Shown here piece after piece: positions 10,862 to 25,300 of a DNA stretch of 64,000 nucleotides (position 1 is the stretch's first letter; each line of letters begins with the position of its first letter). Origin of the DNA: Cyanoderma ruficeps (lineage: Eukaryota; Chordata; Aves; Passeriformes; Timaliidae); the NCBI GenBank assembly GCA_008694505.1, contig VZDJ01000623.1, positions 15,712,988-15,776,987 of the forward strand, read 5' to 3'. The notes beneath the pieces were generated by a model. It saw nothing but the letters and a program-made list of their open reading frames with translations. It did not search any database and was not told the DNA's origin. The translations under genes were made by a program, and so were the position numbers.

Positions 10862-13800
10862 CCACAAGGTATCCTGAACAAGTCTTTAAGATTTCTTTTC
10901 CCAGAATCTTACTCATATTAATTCACAGTAAGATTATAAAGAAGCGGGTTGAGAACAGCTTTCGTTAACAGTTTTAGTTTCAGAGCGTGTCATTTGTTGT
11001 CACTTGACAAGTAGACTGAACATAAGCCAGATTTACACACTCCATGTACGTGCAGTACCTGATCATTCCCAATGGCTTACCTGTCTCTCTCATTTTGAAC
11101 AATATTTCCATTCATACGTATCAATCTGAAAATATTTACAAGAATAAGATCTTCCAGGCCAGAAAGTGTGCCCCACACCCCAGTTACTCCAAAATAGGTC
11201 AAGCAACTGTGACAGATATCCATCTTGTTAGCTTTTGCTTTTTCATCTTTTATACCACAAATACTACCTAGAATAAGCAAGTAATTGGTTATATCCTGCA
11301 AGCTATTAATAGTTGTGCCATTAAAAATATATATAAAATGGGACAGTATTCTTTCAGATAACAACTGAACTATTGATCATCCAACATGAGTAGGCATACA
11401 GTGCCAAAAGCTAAACACATGACATCCTTCAGTTAAAAAAAACACAGGAATAACAAAAGAATATTTAAACACATATTGGTGGATCCAAAGCACACATCAG
11501 ATCAAATTTACTCAACTGGTAAATTTAAAATTTAAGTCAACACAGCAAACTTGCTTCTTTTTTTAAATACAAGAGGAAATATAAAACATTTATTGCATGA
11601 ATTAATATTCCCTCAACTTATGTCTGCACAGAGTTCAGTAGAACAATTAATTTAGTACCTTTCAAACTGAAGAGGTAACATGATAGTGACTGACAGTCCA
11701 CTCATGAGGGAACACTTGAGGCTAATCACAGTGGTGGAATAAAGGACAGCGTCTACACTTAAGATAATTTTACTTAAAAGTGTGCATCTCCTTATGATCA
11801 GTTCCCCTTTCACCTAAGGCCATACAAAACAATTTTTAGATTTGAGCAAAAGATATAATAATTATTGATATAGGGCTATTTTGCTTTCCTTTAAGGGATC
11901 AGTTTCTCAACAAGACAAAACATTCAAAGCTGACACTAACACTTTTCCCACTCATTTGCAAAAGTATGATAAAATGAAAATGTATTTCAACCCAAAAGCT
12001 GAAACAAAAATAAAATACTAATGGAAAAGATATAGTTATCTATACCGCCAATACTCAAGTTAAATTCCTTTCTCCAGCTGCCTAGATTTCAATTCATATC
12101 ATGATTTTCAAATTATACCAGTTTCCTCTAAGTCAGGGTCTCATTTTCTTCTTGTTCTACACAAATGTTTGATCACTGGAACAGAGCTGATTCCTTATTT
12201 GGTCAGCAATCTTCATCAAAATGCAAATGGCTGAATCTAAAAATCTGTTCAACACCTAAAACATTTCCAAAGGACAGGTGAGAAAGCAGCAACGTGACCA
12301 TTTCCCATGCAATGATGCACCATGGAGCAGCACTTAACACTGACAACTTTGGGAAATTGGTGAAAAATTTCAGAGATCAGAAGTGAGCAAGTTCACATCA
12401 AATTGGTTAATGATACGAAAAATGATTGGGTTTATGCCATTGAGAAGTCAGCCACTGGACAAAAAACTTATTTTGATTTTTTTGTTAGGAATACAGTTAC
12501 AGCAAGCTCTTACTATTTCTAAACAAATTTTACAGGTTTAAGATGCACATTCCCCTGATTAGCCCTGAAGAGCTCATCATCTATATGCCCATGTAGATTT
12601 TAAATAGTCATGTTACAGGTTCTGGGAAAGCACACATGCCTGCCACATCTTTCCTTCCCAGAAGGACACTGAGAAAGTTTCACAAGAGGGGGAAAATATG
12701 GATTATTGAGAAGGAGAGGGGGGAAAAAAATAAAGAAATAAACATGTTCCAGTTACAAATAGTAACATTTGTCAGCAGATCTCAAATAAAGGAGAAATTG
12801 AATTTAGAAGCAACAGTTTTTCACAATCCATTTTTATTTTGTTATCCACTGAACTAGAAGTGTCTTTTTAACCAGAGTGGTTTGCATGAAATGTAACATA
12901 AAATATTAGAAATAGGTAACCTCTGTATATTGGATATTTCTCCCAGTTGTATTTTCTTTTTCTTCAAATTTCTATAACAGATCATCTTTCTTCCTTGAAT
13001 AATTGGAAAGTCAATGTAGTCCCTTTATTTTGAAAGGTTCAAGATGAAGTATCAAGTAGAGCTTTTCAATTGGCTACAGATGACAACAGACATTTTGGAT
13101 TATGGAGGTTATTTTTTCTATTCACCTTGACACAATGATTGTGAAGAGCGTGCTCTAATTTTATCCAGTTACAAAATTAATAAAATTGCAATGACTTCAC
13201 AAATACATACCAGTTTTATTCTACCAAAGTTCTTTGAAAACATTTCTAGAATGTATATAGACAGTGCTCTCTAATATTTAAATTCTTGGAAGACTTAACT
13301 GTGACATGAAAAGACACTAATAAAAATTTCAAGAAATCAGAAAAATCAAAATAAGAACAAAAGAAAAAAGGTTTTCTGTAAAATCTATAATTAAAATCTA
13401 CTTCTACAGATTAACAGTTTTGATAACTGCAAACCCTGACACATTCAGATCTGATTTTACACATTCCAACTCACATTTTAAAAGCAGATAACTTAATGTA
13501 AGCATATGGTATTTTCCAAATAATTCCCCACTTCTTCCACAGGTGATGTCCTTATTTAAATAGGGGAAATAGGATTAGAAAGTTCCTGGATACAAATAAG
13601 TACTTTTCATTATAAAACCAAGCAATTTGTCTAAAAATAGGACTCAGAATAATTCTGAACATTAATGCAAATGGGTAAAATTGTAATTTTTTAAAAACTG
13701 ATTTCTTCCTCAAAACAATACATTTGGTAACTAAAACTTAAGCTTGTGCAAAAACAAGGATACCCCAAAGGACATACTGGAGTGATCAAACAGACACAGT

Positions 13801-15399
13801 GATGTTAAATTTCATTCTGAGCCACTCACTAAGGGACATTTAATCTGCTGAATTTAATCTGAACAATATTATATAACATGCACGTATTTGAAAACTGAAT
13901 GAATACTTCAGTATTTTTCTAATTAACAGAAAATACCTACATTTGTAGTTTAAAACAAAATATGCTGTAAACACAATTTGCTCCAAATTTAGGTTTCTCT
14001 TCTGAATAAACCCATTTGTACCAAACCACTTTACTAGAAGTCATTGACTACATCAGATTGCCCCACAGCTTCACCCAAGTCCCCTCGAGAAAGTGGACCA
14101 GGAAATCTGAACCACACATTTTTAAATTAACAATAAAAAATTCTTATTTCAACCTTAATAGCTACATGCACTGACTCAGGAAACAATTTATGGAAGAGTT
14201 AAAGAAATCTGAGAAGACTAATTCTAGCCTGAGCTGTTTGTGTTTAAAAAGAGCTGTGATTTAATCTAATTTATATTAGATAAGCAGGATAAAAAAATGA
14301 AGATTTATTATAATGTTGAATAACTTGCTCTATAGCCAAAAATGTAGATTTTCATTTCATCAAGCTGCATCTTGCCTTTTTCTTCCAATTCAAGTAAGAC
14401 TATCATGCTCTTTCTCCTACTTAAAACCACTGTTTCTATTTGGAATTCTTAGAAATCACTTTAAATCTCTATCATTAACCCTGTGAACTCAGCATTACTG
14501 CCTCAGGTATCTTTTAACTCCACATTTTTTCTCATATGGCAACACTGAGTAACTTACTGCTTCTGTTTGAGAACTGTAAAAACTAATTACGATACTTTCT
14601 GCAAAAAATACAGTAAAAATTAGTTCAGTGGAACAAATGCTTTCAATGAAGAATTCTCTAAAAAACATTAGTATTGTCTACCAAAACTCCTCAACAAACA
14701 AAGTATTGGTAAATGAAACAGCAAAAGAAGTTAAAAATAAGGGAAGCACAACTCAAAACATCATGTAGATCACACAATTTTCTTTTTTCTTTTTTTCTTT
14801 ACTTTATCTTTATTCTTATATACTGGAAGGTGCCACATGACCACTTGATTTAATATTTGTAACAATTATTCAAACTACTCCACTTACAAATACTGTGGAA
14901 ATGACAAGGGTGGCTATGTTACCGTTGGAGAATTGATTTCTCAAGACAGACTTGAACATCACTTTTGTCTAAACTTGCCAAGTATCCCCATCACATTTTA
15001 AAGACTAATATTAAAATACTGCTAAATGTTGCCTCAACAGCTCCAGCCACAGATTGTAAATACAACATTCCCATTTCAAATGGATTTGTATCATTAATCC
15101 AGAAACAGTTACAACCAGATTTACACAAGCATTCAGTGTACCTTGACAGCACATAAACAAGCTTGAGCAGTTTAGAAAATACCAACACCATAATCCTTGC
15201 TCTTATCTGCCTATCTAATCAGATACATTTCTCCTTGGAAAGAAATGGCAATTTTAGGTTGTTCTGTTCATCCTGCAAAGAATCATTTTACACTTTCAAA
15301 CAAGAGCAGCTGGTTCTCTAAAGCTCAATATAAGAAAATAATCTGAATAGCCAGATCATCATAGCAGAATAAATTACTTATACCCACATTTAGGATCAC

Positions 15400-15575
15400 C
15401 AACCTATGAAATAATTCATGTTGGCCAGAACCTCTGGACAGCAGATAAGCTCCAGTCAGCTCCTGCAGACTCTGGACTAAATTATACAGGTTGTTGGAGC
15501 CTGGATCCCTCCGAGGAATGATCTTCTAAAGATCATACCTGCATCATCTAGTTGTGGAACCACTATCAGTGACAA
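15400..15575 (-). repeat. Possible old CR1 fragment, reverse orientation
   Basis: CCTATGAAATAATTCATGTTGG followed by AACCTCTGG resembles the reversed CR1 3' end (ATAGAATAATTCAGGTTGGAAGGGACCTCTGG). The next 120 bp has a loose match to the reversed CR1 interior, ending near TTGTGGAACCACTATC. Divergence is high and the call is tentative. Confidence 0.35.
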
Positions 15576-16552
15576 TTAGTTTTGTTCAGTTTTATGTCTC
15601 TTCCTTTCCTGCTGTACACAAGGAAAGGCTATTAAGCTCACAACCGACCAGACTCGGAGCTAATGAAATTGGCTTTTATGGCTACTGCCACAAGTTAACC
15701 CATTAGTGCATTACCCCAACATTTCTACCATTTGAGCTGGACACAGACCATAGCTTAACTCACCAGATCTTCATGCCAGTTTAACATTGCAGAAGTTAGT
15801 TATTTTAGACCAAGACAAATTCATGATATATAACTCACAGGATATGTTCTCATGATAACTCATGACAAAAACAGGGTGGTCCCATTCCTGTCTCTACCTG
15901 CAAACATTCACACTCTTCTATTGCCTATGTTATATCAGCCCTAGTGTACTTCTCTGAACCACACTAACTTTTCATAATAGGAAAAAAACACACACAAAAA
16001 CCCCTGACCTCAGTGGTGGTGGGTGGGATAATGGGGATGACATATGAGGTGACACAACACAGCATAGTTTTTTCATTATCCTACGAGGTAAAAAATGGCT
16101 CACAAAAGACCAAAATTGGCAAAAGCCACAAGAAGAAAAGGAGATGATGACATGCAAAGGTAAGGAGAATGAGAGGAAAAAGGGAAGTAGACAACTCCTC
16201 CCACTTTTGGCACCAGTGAGTGACTGTTAGTCAACCATCCCACTAAAGTCATCCTCTGTTCTTCCAAGGTGTCTGCCTCGGCCTTCAGTGGTTACTGTAC
16301 ATCTCTACAGCTCCAAGATTTCTTAGATTAATATCCCAAAAGTCTGATGTTTTGGTGCAGATTAAAAAATAAATTCCCCTTGTGCTTCTCAGCAGAGAGT
16401 GAACATCCATACTCTCCATAAAAAAATTCAACACAATGGAAAAACTACTATTTTCTTTCTTAATAAAATAAATAATTTTCTTTCAACGTTTCCTAACTTT
16501 TCAGTCTTCTTCATTCATCTGACTTCCTCTGGATTCTCTATAGTTTGACTGA

Positions 16553-16620
16553 TTTATATATATATAAATACACACACATATCTATCTATCTATGAATATA
16601 TATATTTATTTACATATATA
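16553..16620 (+). repeat. Compound AT/CA/CTAT microsatellite
   Basis: The block runs through TA repeats, ACACACACA, three CTAT-type units and further TA repeats. It is likely length-polymorphic and lies inside PICALM intron 1. Confidence 0.9.
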
Positions 16621-18919
16621 GTTAAATATAGTGTCCCAGCTGGATAATGGAAATTACTTCCTTCTACAGGCATATGGAGGGATACCCATCTCTCCTACAT
16701 TCTCATACTAGTGGTTTATAATGAAAATTAAGTGAGCCTAACCCTCTTGCAGCATTCCTGTACATTCAGATAATCCTCTTAAACTCAAGTTTTACACCTT
16801 CTTTACACGTTTAGACCTCTGCAAGCATTCACAGAGCACTACTACAATTTACCAGTGTAACTTCATCTTCTAATCTTGGCCTGAAGAGCAGGAATGCAAA
16901 CATTCCCAAAACAAGGCAATTCTCTGTGGACACACAGTGTGTACCAACATCCCAGTTACCAATAAAAAGCATCATCAGAACTGCACATGGACATATTCTC
17001 CACTTTGAGTACCCTCCAATCCATGGGCAAATGATGCAAACAGTCTGTATTAAAGCAGCATTCTCTTGCCCCACTAAGTTTGAGAGTCAAAGAAAAAACA
17101 CACTAAAACCCACAGCTGTTACCTGCACCTATCAGTTGCTATAACAGCAGAGAACTCTCTTCATTAAAATCATAAAATACTAATCAATACAAAAGTATCT
17201 AAAATATATTAGTTACCTTTCTAAAGATTAATTTTCCAGCTGCCACCCACTCTTTAAGAGTAAATTCTTCCTCAGAACAAGTCAACAATTGCTTCAGCTC
17301 CCTAATACTGAAAAATATGCAACACATACTAAAGCTACTGAATACTTTTGCTCTACATTCAGTTCCTAGAGTACCCTTTAAAAGCATTTTATCATGAAAT
17401 CTAGTCCAAAATAATCATTAGCTCCCACACTAGCACATTATTCCCACTGAAAACTATCTGTAAACTTAGAGCCTTGATCCTATCTTTACAAACATGCTTA
17501 ATAATGAGCCTGTGAATCATATTCTGAAGATTATCCTTGATTAAAAGCTGAAAAACGTCTGTATCTATCAGCCAACTAACATGACAATTCTTGCATAAAC
17601 TGTACATTCAATCTGAATATTTAATCCACTGGACTAATTAAACCAGGGAGAAACCAATATTCTTTTTCACTGATCACATGCTAGTTTTCAATGCATTCAT
17701 GAATAAAATTATGACTAGCTCTTTGTTCAAGATTATCTGTATTTCCAGAGTGCATAGCTGCAAACACTTGAGGACCCACCCCACCTCAGGTTCTGACAAG
17801 CAAGAAATCAGGAATATACCCTAAGGATTCTATATGAGCACTGCTGTTTAAGAATACATTAGGACAGCTGGCTGGGCAGGCTTTGATTTTGAATGACAGC
17901 CATTGGTTTGATGGTGAAATAAATATTTAATGTAGTAGTGTATAATAGTAAGTTACTATATTAGATACAATAATAATTTATAATAATACTTTAGCATCCA
18001 ATATAATATTTATAGTGTGAATAGTCACACATAGTGGATGGATGGAAGCACAATGAACTGCATTAGGTGGAACGTTTTAATTTTGATGAAGACTAATCAC
18101 TTTGAAAATTGCATAGCTTTAACACTGCTTTTATATCCTACTGCAAACAGGAAGGTATTTCAGGCAGGCTGCACACATGTGAGTTTATCCTATGACTTCA
18201 CCTTAAGATGCATAGAGAAGGCACATAACATAGTTTATAAACAGCTGAGAGATCAGTTTGTGATGCCAGGGATATTAACCCTCAGGTCTCTTCATCACCA
18301 TGTACACACTGAGTGTTACCACTGTGCTGTCGGTCTCTGACAGGAATAGGGCCCAAGCCATCTGCCTCTGCATACTGTAAATTTCTGGTTATAGTATGCA
18401 CTTAAAGCCCTCTCTTTCTGCTCCAAAGAACCTGTAAATGTTCTATAGCTATTACACCTCCATACAATAAAAAACAAGTTGTGCTAAGGGACATGTTTTT
18501 AAAACAAGGCTTGTGAAACACAAGTACAAGCTGCTGTTGTACTGCCAATATCATGTAACCAATCCTTGCAGACTGCTCTGGATACCTTCTGGATGCAGGC
18601 ATTGTACCAACAAATGCCTTGCAGTGGTACAGTAACATTGCTGGAAGCCCAGCCCACTGGAACAGGGAAACCATTTTGTTAATAGCAGACCCCACCGAAC
18701 AAAAAAATCCTCAATGAGCACAACTCTACAGTAGTTCTGCAGCAAGACAACTTCTATCTTTTTGAGAAGGTATGCATTTAACATAACTAGGGTTTGCTTC
18801 AGTATCTAACCCTCCTCAATCCTGCAAAAAACTCCTAATCTCAACTTTAGCTCGCCTAGTCGTATGGCATTCAGATGATATCTGTTAAAAAATACACCCA
18901 AAGAATGTCAAAGTACCTA

Positions 18920-19306
18920 TCATAGAACCACAGAATTGTTTACATTGGAAAGGACCTTAAAGATCATCTAGTTCCAACACCCCACCACAGCATGGATGCC
19001 ACTCATCATCAGGCTGCTGAAAGCCCCATCAAATCTGGCCTTGAACACTTGAAAGGATGGGGCATCTACAACCTCTCTGGGCAATGTGTTCCAGTGCTTC
19101 ACCACCCTCTGAGGAAAGAATTTCCTCCTAGCATGCAATTTAAACCCACCCTCTGTCGGTTTAAAACCATTTCCCCTTGTCCTGTCATTATAAAAAAAGT
19201 CCCTCTCCCTCCTTTTTACAAGCCCTCTCCAGGTTCTGGAAGGCTGCAGTGAGATCTCCCCAAAGCCTTCTTGTATCCATACTGAACAACTCCAGCTCTC
19301 TCAGCC
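18920..19306 (-). repeat. CR1 LINE 3' fragment, minus orientation
   Basis: This is a good CR1 copy read in reverse. It starts CATAGAACCACAGAATTG, followed by GGAAAGGACCTTAAAGATCATCTAG, a CCACCACAGCATGG block and CTCTGGGCAATGTGTTCCAGTG. It continues through GTCCTGTCATTA and GGCTGCAGTGAGATCTCC to CTCTCTCAGCC. That order matches the last roughly 390 bp of CR1 (3' UTR and end of the second ORF). It is 5'-truncated, as CR1 copies usually are, lies in the same orientation as PICALM and sits in intron 1. Confidence 0.93.
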
Positions 19307-22300
19307 CATGCCAACTTTCAACATCTGTGACTTCCTTAATCCTGCATCACAGAGGAGCAAACAGAAAACGCCAGACTTCACACACAGCACATTTTGGCAG
19401 TAAACACTTCTAGCACACCTTTTGAATCTAAATATATGTATCTTCTAAATATACAGAGTTATCCACACAAGTGTCATTTATGTGTTTTTTAGATGTTTAC
19501 CTTCCACATCCCTTTATTCCAAGAGGCACCAGAAAGCAATTTTGTAGCAGAGATGTACCATCACAGCAGAGCACAGTGAAACTGAAACTAGGGAGCGTTA
19601 ACACCACGCTGACCTCCTGCTACCGCATCTCACTGAACTGAACTTCAAACCAAAAAATTCCAAAGACCTTTGTTACTTTGGAATGAACCATACACATGTA
19701 ATTCACATTGTTTTCTCTTTGAACAGCAGCGCAGCATCTTTAATTAGACAGTCTAACACACAAAACCAAAGATAAGAGAAAACCAAAGCCATCTGACCTG
19801 AGGTTTCCCTACTCCAATAGTTGCCTCATTTAGTAGCTCAAAGGTCTTACTCCAGCAAAGTTGTTTGGAATATGTATTATTCTCTCCCATTTTAAAACAA
19901 GATTTTGGAAATCAGATTTCCTTCTGGACAAAATCTAACTCTGAGCATGAATAGCACATTTTTCCTGAATGCCTTTGGGAGCTGTCAGGAAGCATGTATT
20001 TAAGTAGAAGGAGTTATGCCCATGTATTTGCCTTCCCCCATTAGTGCTGAAACTGCCAATGAAGATGTGGATGTTTTATGCACGGTAGGACACATTCCTT
20101 GGTAGACACCACACTCTTCAGTTTCTGGTTAACTACTGGAAAAAACCCAACCAAAACCCAAACCTATAACTGTGTGAAAATGGGTTTCCTTTTGTCAAGA
20201 GTCCATGCTAGTATGTTTTACAAAACAGTTGTACTGTCAAGAGAGTCTAAAGGTGTGTCATATCTACGACACACCCTTTTGTCCCTGTAGTACACTGCTT
20301 AAAAACCAACACTCCACATTTTATTGCTTTTCATGTATTTACACAGATTTTCAAAATTAACCTGATAAATGGGAAAAAAAAAAGAGGGAATTTTTTGCAC
20401 CTATGACCATAAAGGTTTAAGCCATATTCTAAAATGGTTTGATTATTACATCATGCTCTTCCAAGATCACAGAGATGCAAAAATTATTCATTTGAGTTCA
20501 TTTTAATATAGTAAGTATCAAAAGTCCAACATATAAAATTACTTCCAATGGTGCTTTTCTGGCATAAAATAAATAGAAGAAGTCCAAATTATTTAGATTT
20601 TTAAAATTAGTACTATTTATTACAAAACAGTGCAAATGTTTTTCCTTATAAATACCACAATGCCCAGCTGTAGGAGAACACCTCCTCAGATGATATCTTT
20701 AACAAATTTTTACCATGAATAAACTTCAAACACATCATACTACAATCCAGCTCTGCAATATTTCCTATTTTGTATGGATGATCTATGTATCTTACTTCAC
20801 TGTGGGTCTCAGGAGATACATACAGCAGTGTCCTGTCAGATGATCACTTACTCTTACAGCTGACTAAACACAGCTTAACAGGTCTCAATGTAGCTCTGAT
20901 TTGAAGACTTATAAACAATGCCCTAAGCAGCCCAACAAAAGTGGGAAAACCTGAAGAGAGGGGAAAACAAGGCAAAAACAATTGAATCACGGGGCTAATA
21001 AGTGACAAACAAAAGACAGATTTCATGAAGGAGGTTTGCTGAGGAATACTTTTGTCTTGAAGTTTCTACAGAAGAAGCTGGTCAACCTCAAAATAGTAAC
21101 CCTCAAGACTATAAAAAAAAATTTGCCCAAAGGTTGCTGCAAAAATCTCAGTTAACAAACTAAGGAGGAAAGCAGTTTAGACTATTTGCCTATTAGATCC
21201 TACAATGAATTTTCTCGAAGAAAAAAACCCAAAACTCCTGACAAAGTATCTGAATTATCTGAATGATCAAAGCAGCAAATTCTCAAACATCAAATATTTT
21301 CATTCAGTGAAAATCAAACACCATCCTTCTTCTACAAAGTGACTGGCAGAAAATCACACAGGCCAGCACAGGTTTACACAGTTGGGTACTTGAGCTGGTA
21401 TCTCAGAGATCAAATAGGCTAAATTCTGTACTCCCTGGTGTTATACGAAACAGTCTGACTGAACACACAGTCTTGCACAATGTGGCTGAGATGTACCTTT
21501 CTCAATACCAAATTAAAAAAAAAATTACTCTGCACACAAGACATTTTTATATCTGGCTACTCCTAAGAGAGACTAATCCTCGTTTTTCCCATCAGGAATA
21601 GGGGAAAGAAGCGTAACAAAACCCAAGAAACTGCTTCTTTCATGTCAAGATATTTGGTGACATGCAGAATTCGAGTAATTTTGGTTTAAAAAGTGTCACT
21701 ACTTTATAAACTACTATTTTTTAAGCAACAAGGAAAGTTCATGATACATGGATTTAGAGCACTTCTGTAGCCATTTTAATGCATGCTCCATCAATTCCAT
21801 ACAATCTATTTTACTTTTTGCATTTAAAGTAAGTGAACTCATTTAAGGAGATCTGTTACTGACAGCCACTTTCATACCTTTTCTTTTGACCAAAACAGGA
21901 TTGGATTTTGACATGAACTGTTAGAAAACTGGATAAAGCAGAGGACAGGAGCTAAAAAAAAATTTAGAAAACCCCACCTCTCTACCCATAAAAACAGAGG
22001 TATCACCACAAAATTGTTTCAACTGACACTCATGTACTGTGAGTGTGCAGCTCTCCCATGAAGGGAGGCAGTCAAGCAAAAGTACAGCTAAATTCTTCCA
22101 TTCTATTAATAGAAATGTTGGAAATGCCTGCCTAATTTAGCTTTTACTTCCTTTTTCAATTTAGACTAACATCTCCCATGAGATATTTGGAGCTCTCTGA
22201 CCAAACAAGACTCACCCTGGCTCATCCCAAGCACATCTCCAATGCACATCTGAACTGCAGTTTTTTACAAGGGGACAACAAAACCATCCCTTACAGACCA

Positions 22301-25300
22301 TGTCAAAGCTGCTCAGAGTAAAAATTTTAAAATACACTGTGATAAGAGGTTAGGACGGTGCAGGAACAAGCTTCATGTAACATGCAGAGTAAAAAGGAGG
22401 CTGAATTTTTCCAGGACCACATGCTAATTTTCAGTTGATAAAGCAGAGGACCTCACCAAGGGGAACACACCCTCTTCACTGCAACACTGTTATGTCTGAG
22501 TTTCATGAATCCAAATCACTTCTTTCCCTCATGCCTCACTTCCAGAGACTGTTCCTGAGCCCTTCATTAGTGGCCATGGGGTCATCAAGTTTCACAAAGT
22601 TTCAGAGCCAACACGGAATTTCAAACTCTTAAGTCTGAACCTGGATGGGTAAAGGAAACTGTACACAGAAAGAACTCCTCAGTAGCCCCAGCTTTCAGCT
22701 GGGAATTTCTCTGTTTACCATGAACAAAGACATGTCCCTATCACAAACAGCCTCTAAGATAAACTGAAGCCAAGAGAAGCAGTAAATAACATCTGCCTTT
22801 TGGTTTTCAGTAAAAGGAAAGAGACCTTCAGCCAGATTCTATCCTTAAAATGAAACTGTTTCATAAGAAAAGCTCGAAAAAGACAAAAATCAGTTATTCC
22901 ATTTACTTCAAAGTAAGATTTGTTCACTGGTTAAAACCTCAAAGAGGTAAAACAAATATGGAACTCTGGTAAAACCATGTGTTAAGACACCTTGTGTCAG
23001 TCCTAGTATATACCAAGAGACTGAGCACATTCCTGTCTACAAAGACTCCTCATTAACAGCTTAAAATAAGGACAAAAGCATCTCCTCCAACCCACTGTAT
23101 TTTACTTACAGACCATTAAATATGAAGAAAGTCTCCCCATAAACTATGTGTGAACAAAAAGCAAAAAACCCCAGCAAACCAAGAGAGAAAATCAGCCCCT
23201 AGATGCATGAGCTTTAAATTCATAACAATGAAATCCCAAATTTCACAAGCTAAACTAACTGTGCTGTTCCCTAGTATTTGAGAACTAACACAAAAACTTC
23301 TTTGGATTCCCATCCACTTACACACCAAATTCAGCACTGAAACAAACTTCATTTATTCCAGACCTTTAATGCAAAGTAACCTGCTTGGAAATTGACTTAA
23401 TTCATGTTACATTTGATAGGCTTAAAAGATGCTACATAGTGGCAAAACATTTCAACTGAACAGGTCAGGAAAAAAGCTGGGGCTCTCTATCATTATCTAT
23501 CAAGAACCTAAAAATAAAAGTCTGTATCCAGACAACCATTTTTCCTTAAAGCCCAACAAAGAGTGTACTAGTGCCTGTGTGTCTAACAGCTTACAGCTAA
23601 GAGCTGTGCATCCTGAGCTTTTCCATTCAGCTGCTAATCAAATGTGACAACCTACTAGGCATGACATATCCTCATCAGAAATAGCTACAGTCCACAAGTG
23701 CAGAGATGTTCATATGTGGGTTTTTTCTTTTATTCCTATGACTAAAATCCACTTCACCTGTATTTTTGATACTCTAAGTCTTATTGTGCAGTGCTGCACT
23801 GTAACACTCATGACTGAAATGCAAACACTTTAGGGAGAAATAATCCCTAATGAATTTAAGACGGGTTATTAATATATAACAGAAAAACTAATTTAAAGGA
23901 TAATAAATCCAAATTCAGTCATTTCAATAAAAACCAGCCTATTAGAGCATGGCTATATCAATGAAAGCTAAGGGACATGGACATCCAGAAAATAAATTCA
24001 AACTTGAGAACTACCTAAGGATTCCAGTAGATTTCTAAACTGTAAAGAAACTTCACTTCTCAAGAAAATAAAAGAACACAAGGATATTGTTCAAAAAGCC
24101 ATTTTTTCTTTTTTATCTGCAACTAGGGTGTGAACTAGTTGTGGTTCATGATGAATACAAAGTAATGGCAAGTAAAACACCTGAATTTCAGCACTAAAGC
24201 TTACAAACTGACATAACCACTTACATAAATATTAAACTCAAGTGCCCTTCGTGAGACAGAAGAATGAAGGCATTTCATGAGTAAGCAAGACTCGATGAAG
24301 CCAGCTTTACATCAACCCAGAAATGAAGGATTGCTGTGAGAACTACAACTACATGAGACTGCAATACATAATCAAGTAAATATTCCTAACAAACTGAACA
24401 AACTGATTATTAAATGAAACTTATTTTTAATCTCTCCATAACAGTATACATGCCGAATTATGAACACCAATGGCTTCTGGCAAATAGAAAAAGGGACAGA
24501 ATTAGACGTGATCAAATGACATGACTACTCCCTGGATGGAGACCTAACCATCACAACAGTTCAAACAAGGTTTCACACTTCACATTAAAAATAAGGTCAG
24601 ATCCAGAATACAGAGTCACTAAACAGAAAAAAACAAAGTTTGAAATAGGTTGCAATCATGGCTGAAACTACTGTGGTAATACTGGGCAGGGAGAGAAGGA
24701 AAAAGGATAAAGCAAATTCAAGTGTGACCCTATTTCCAATTAAATATTGACCCATTTCTCAGCAAGAGTGGAGGTATCAGCCAAATAAACCAAGTGCAAC
24801 TGCAAGCAAATGAAGGTGAACTGGCGATGCAGCTTCTGAACATATGGGAAGAAGTGGAGAAGAGAGGGACACGCTACATAACAAAACTAAACCCAAGACA
24901 AAAAGCACACACTTGAACAGCAAAAGAGAGGTACAGAAACACTTCACCTCACTTTGCAGGTCAGTATCCACCCCAGAAAAACCCAAATGCTCCCAACAGC
25001 AAAGCAAGTTACAAGCACCCCTTAAGAACACCAAGGAACATGCAGACACCAACTTCTACCTTTTGACAGCCAAGACATTCAACCTTCTCATCTGGCAGAC
25101 AGGAACAAATCACAGTCAACCAGAGCTGCTCTGAGTAAATTTACTGCCAGATTGAAGGCAAAGACTTTTTTTTTGCTTTTAAATTAAAAATAAGTATTTA
25201 AAACATGCTTACCTCTGTCTACAGCTTTGTAACCTGAGTTTAATTCAAAACTTGGTATGTTACCTACTTTGGGTCTGGAATCTACTTTACTGTGGTAACA

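Noticed and set aside
18402..18784. Two overlapping minus-strand open frames of 97 and 77 codons in PICALM intron 1
   Set aside because: They are in different registers, have no recognised similarity, and are not flanked by convincing splice sites.
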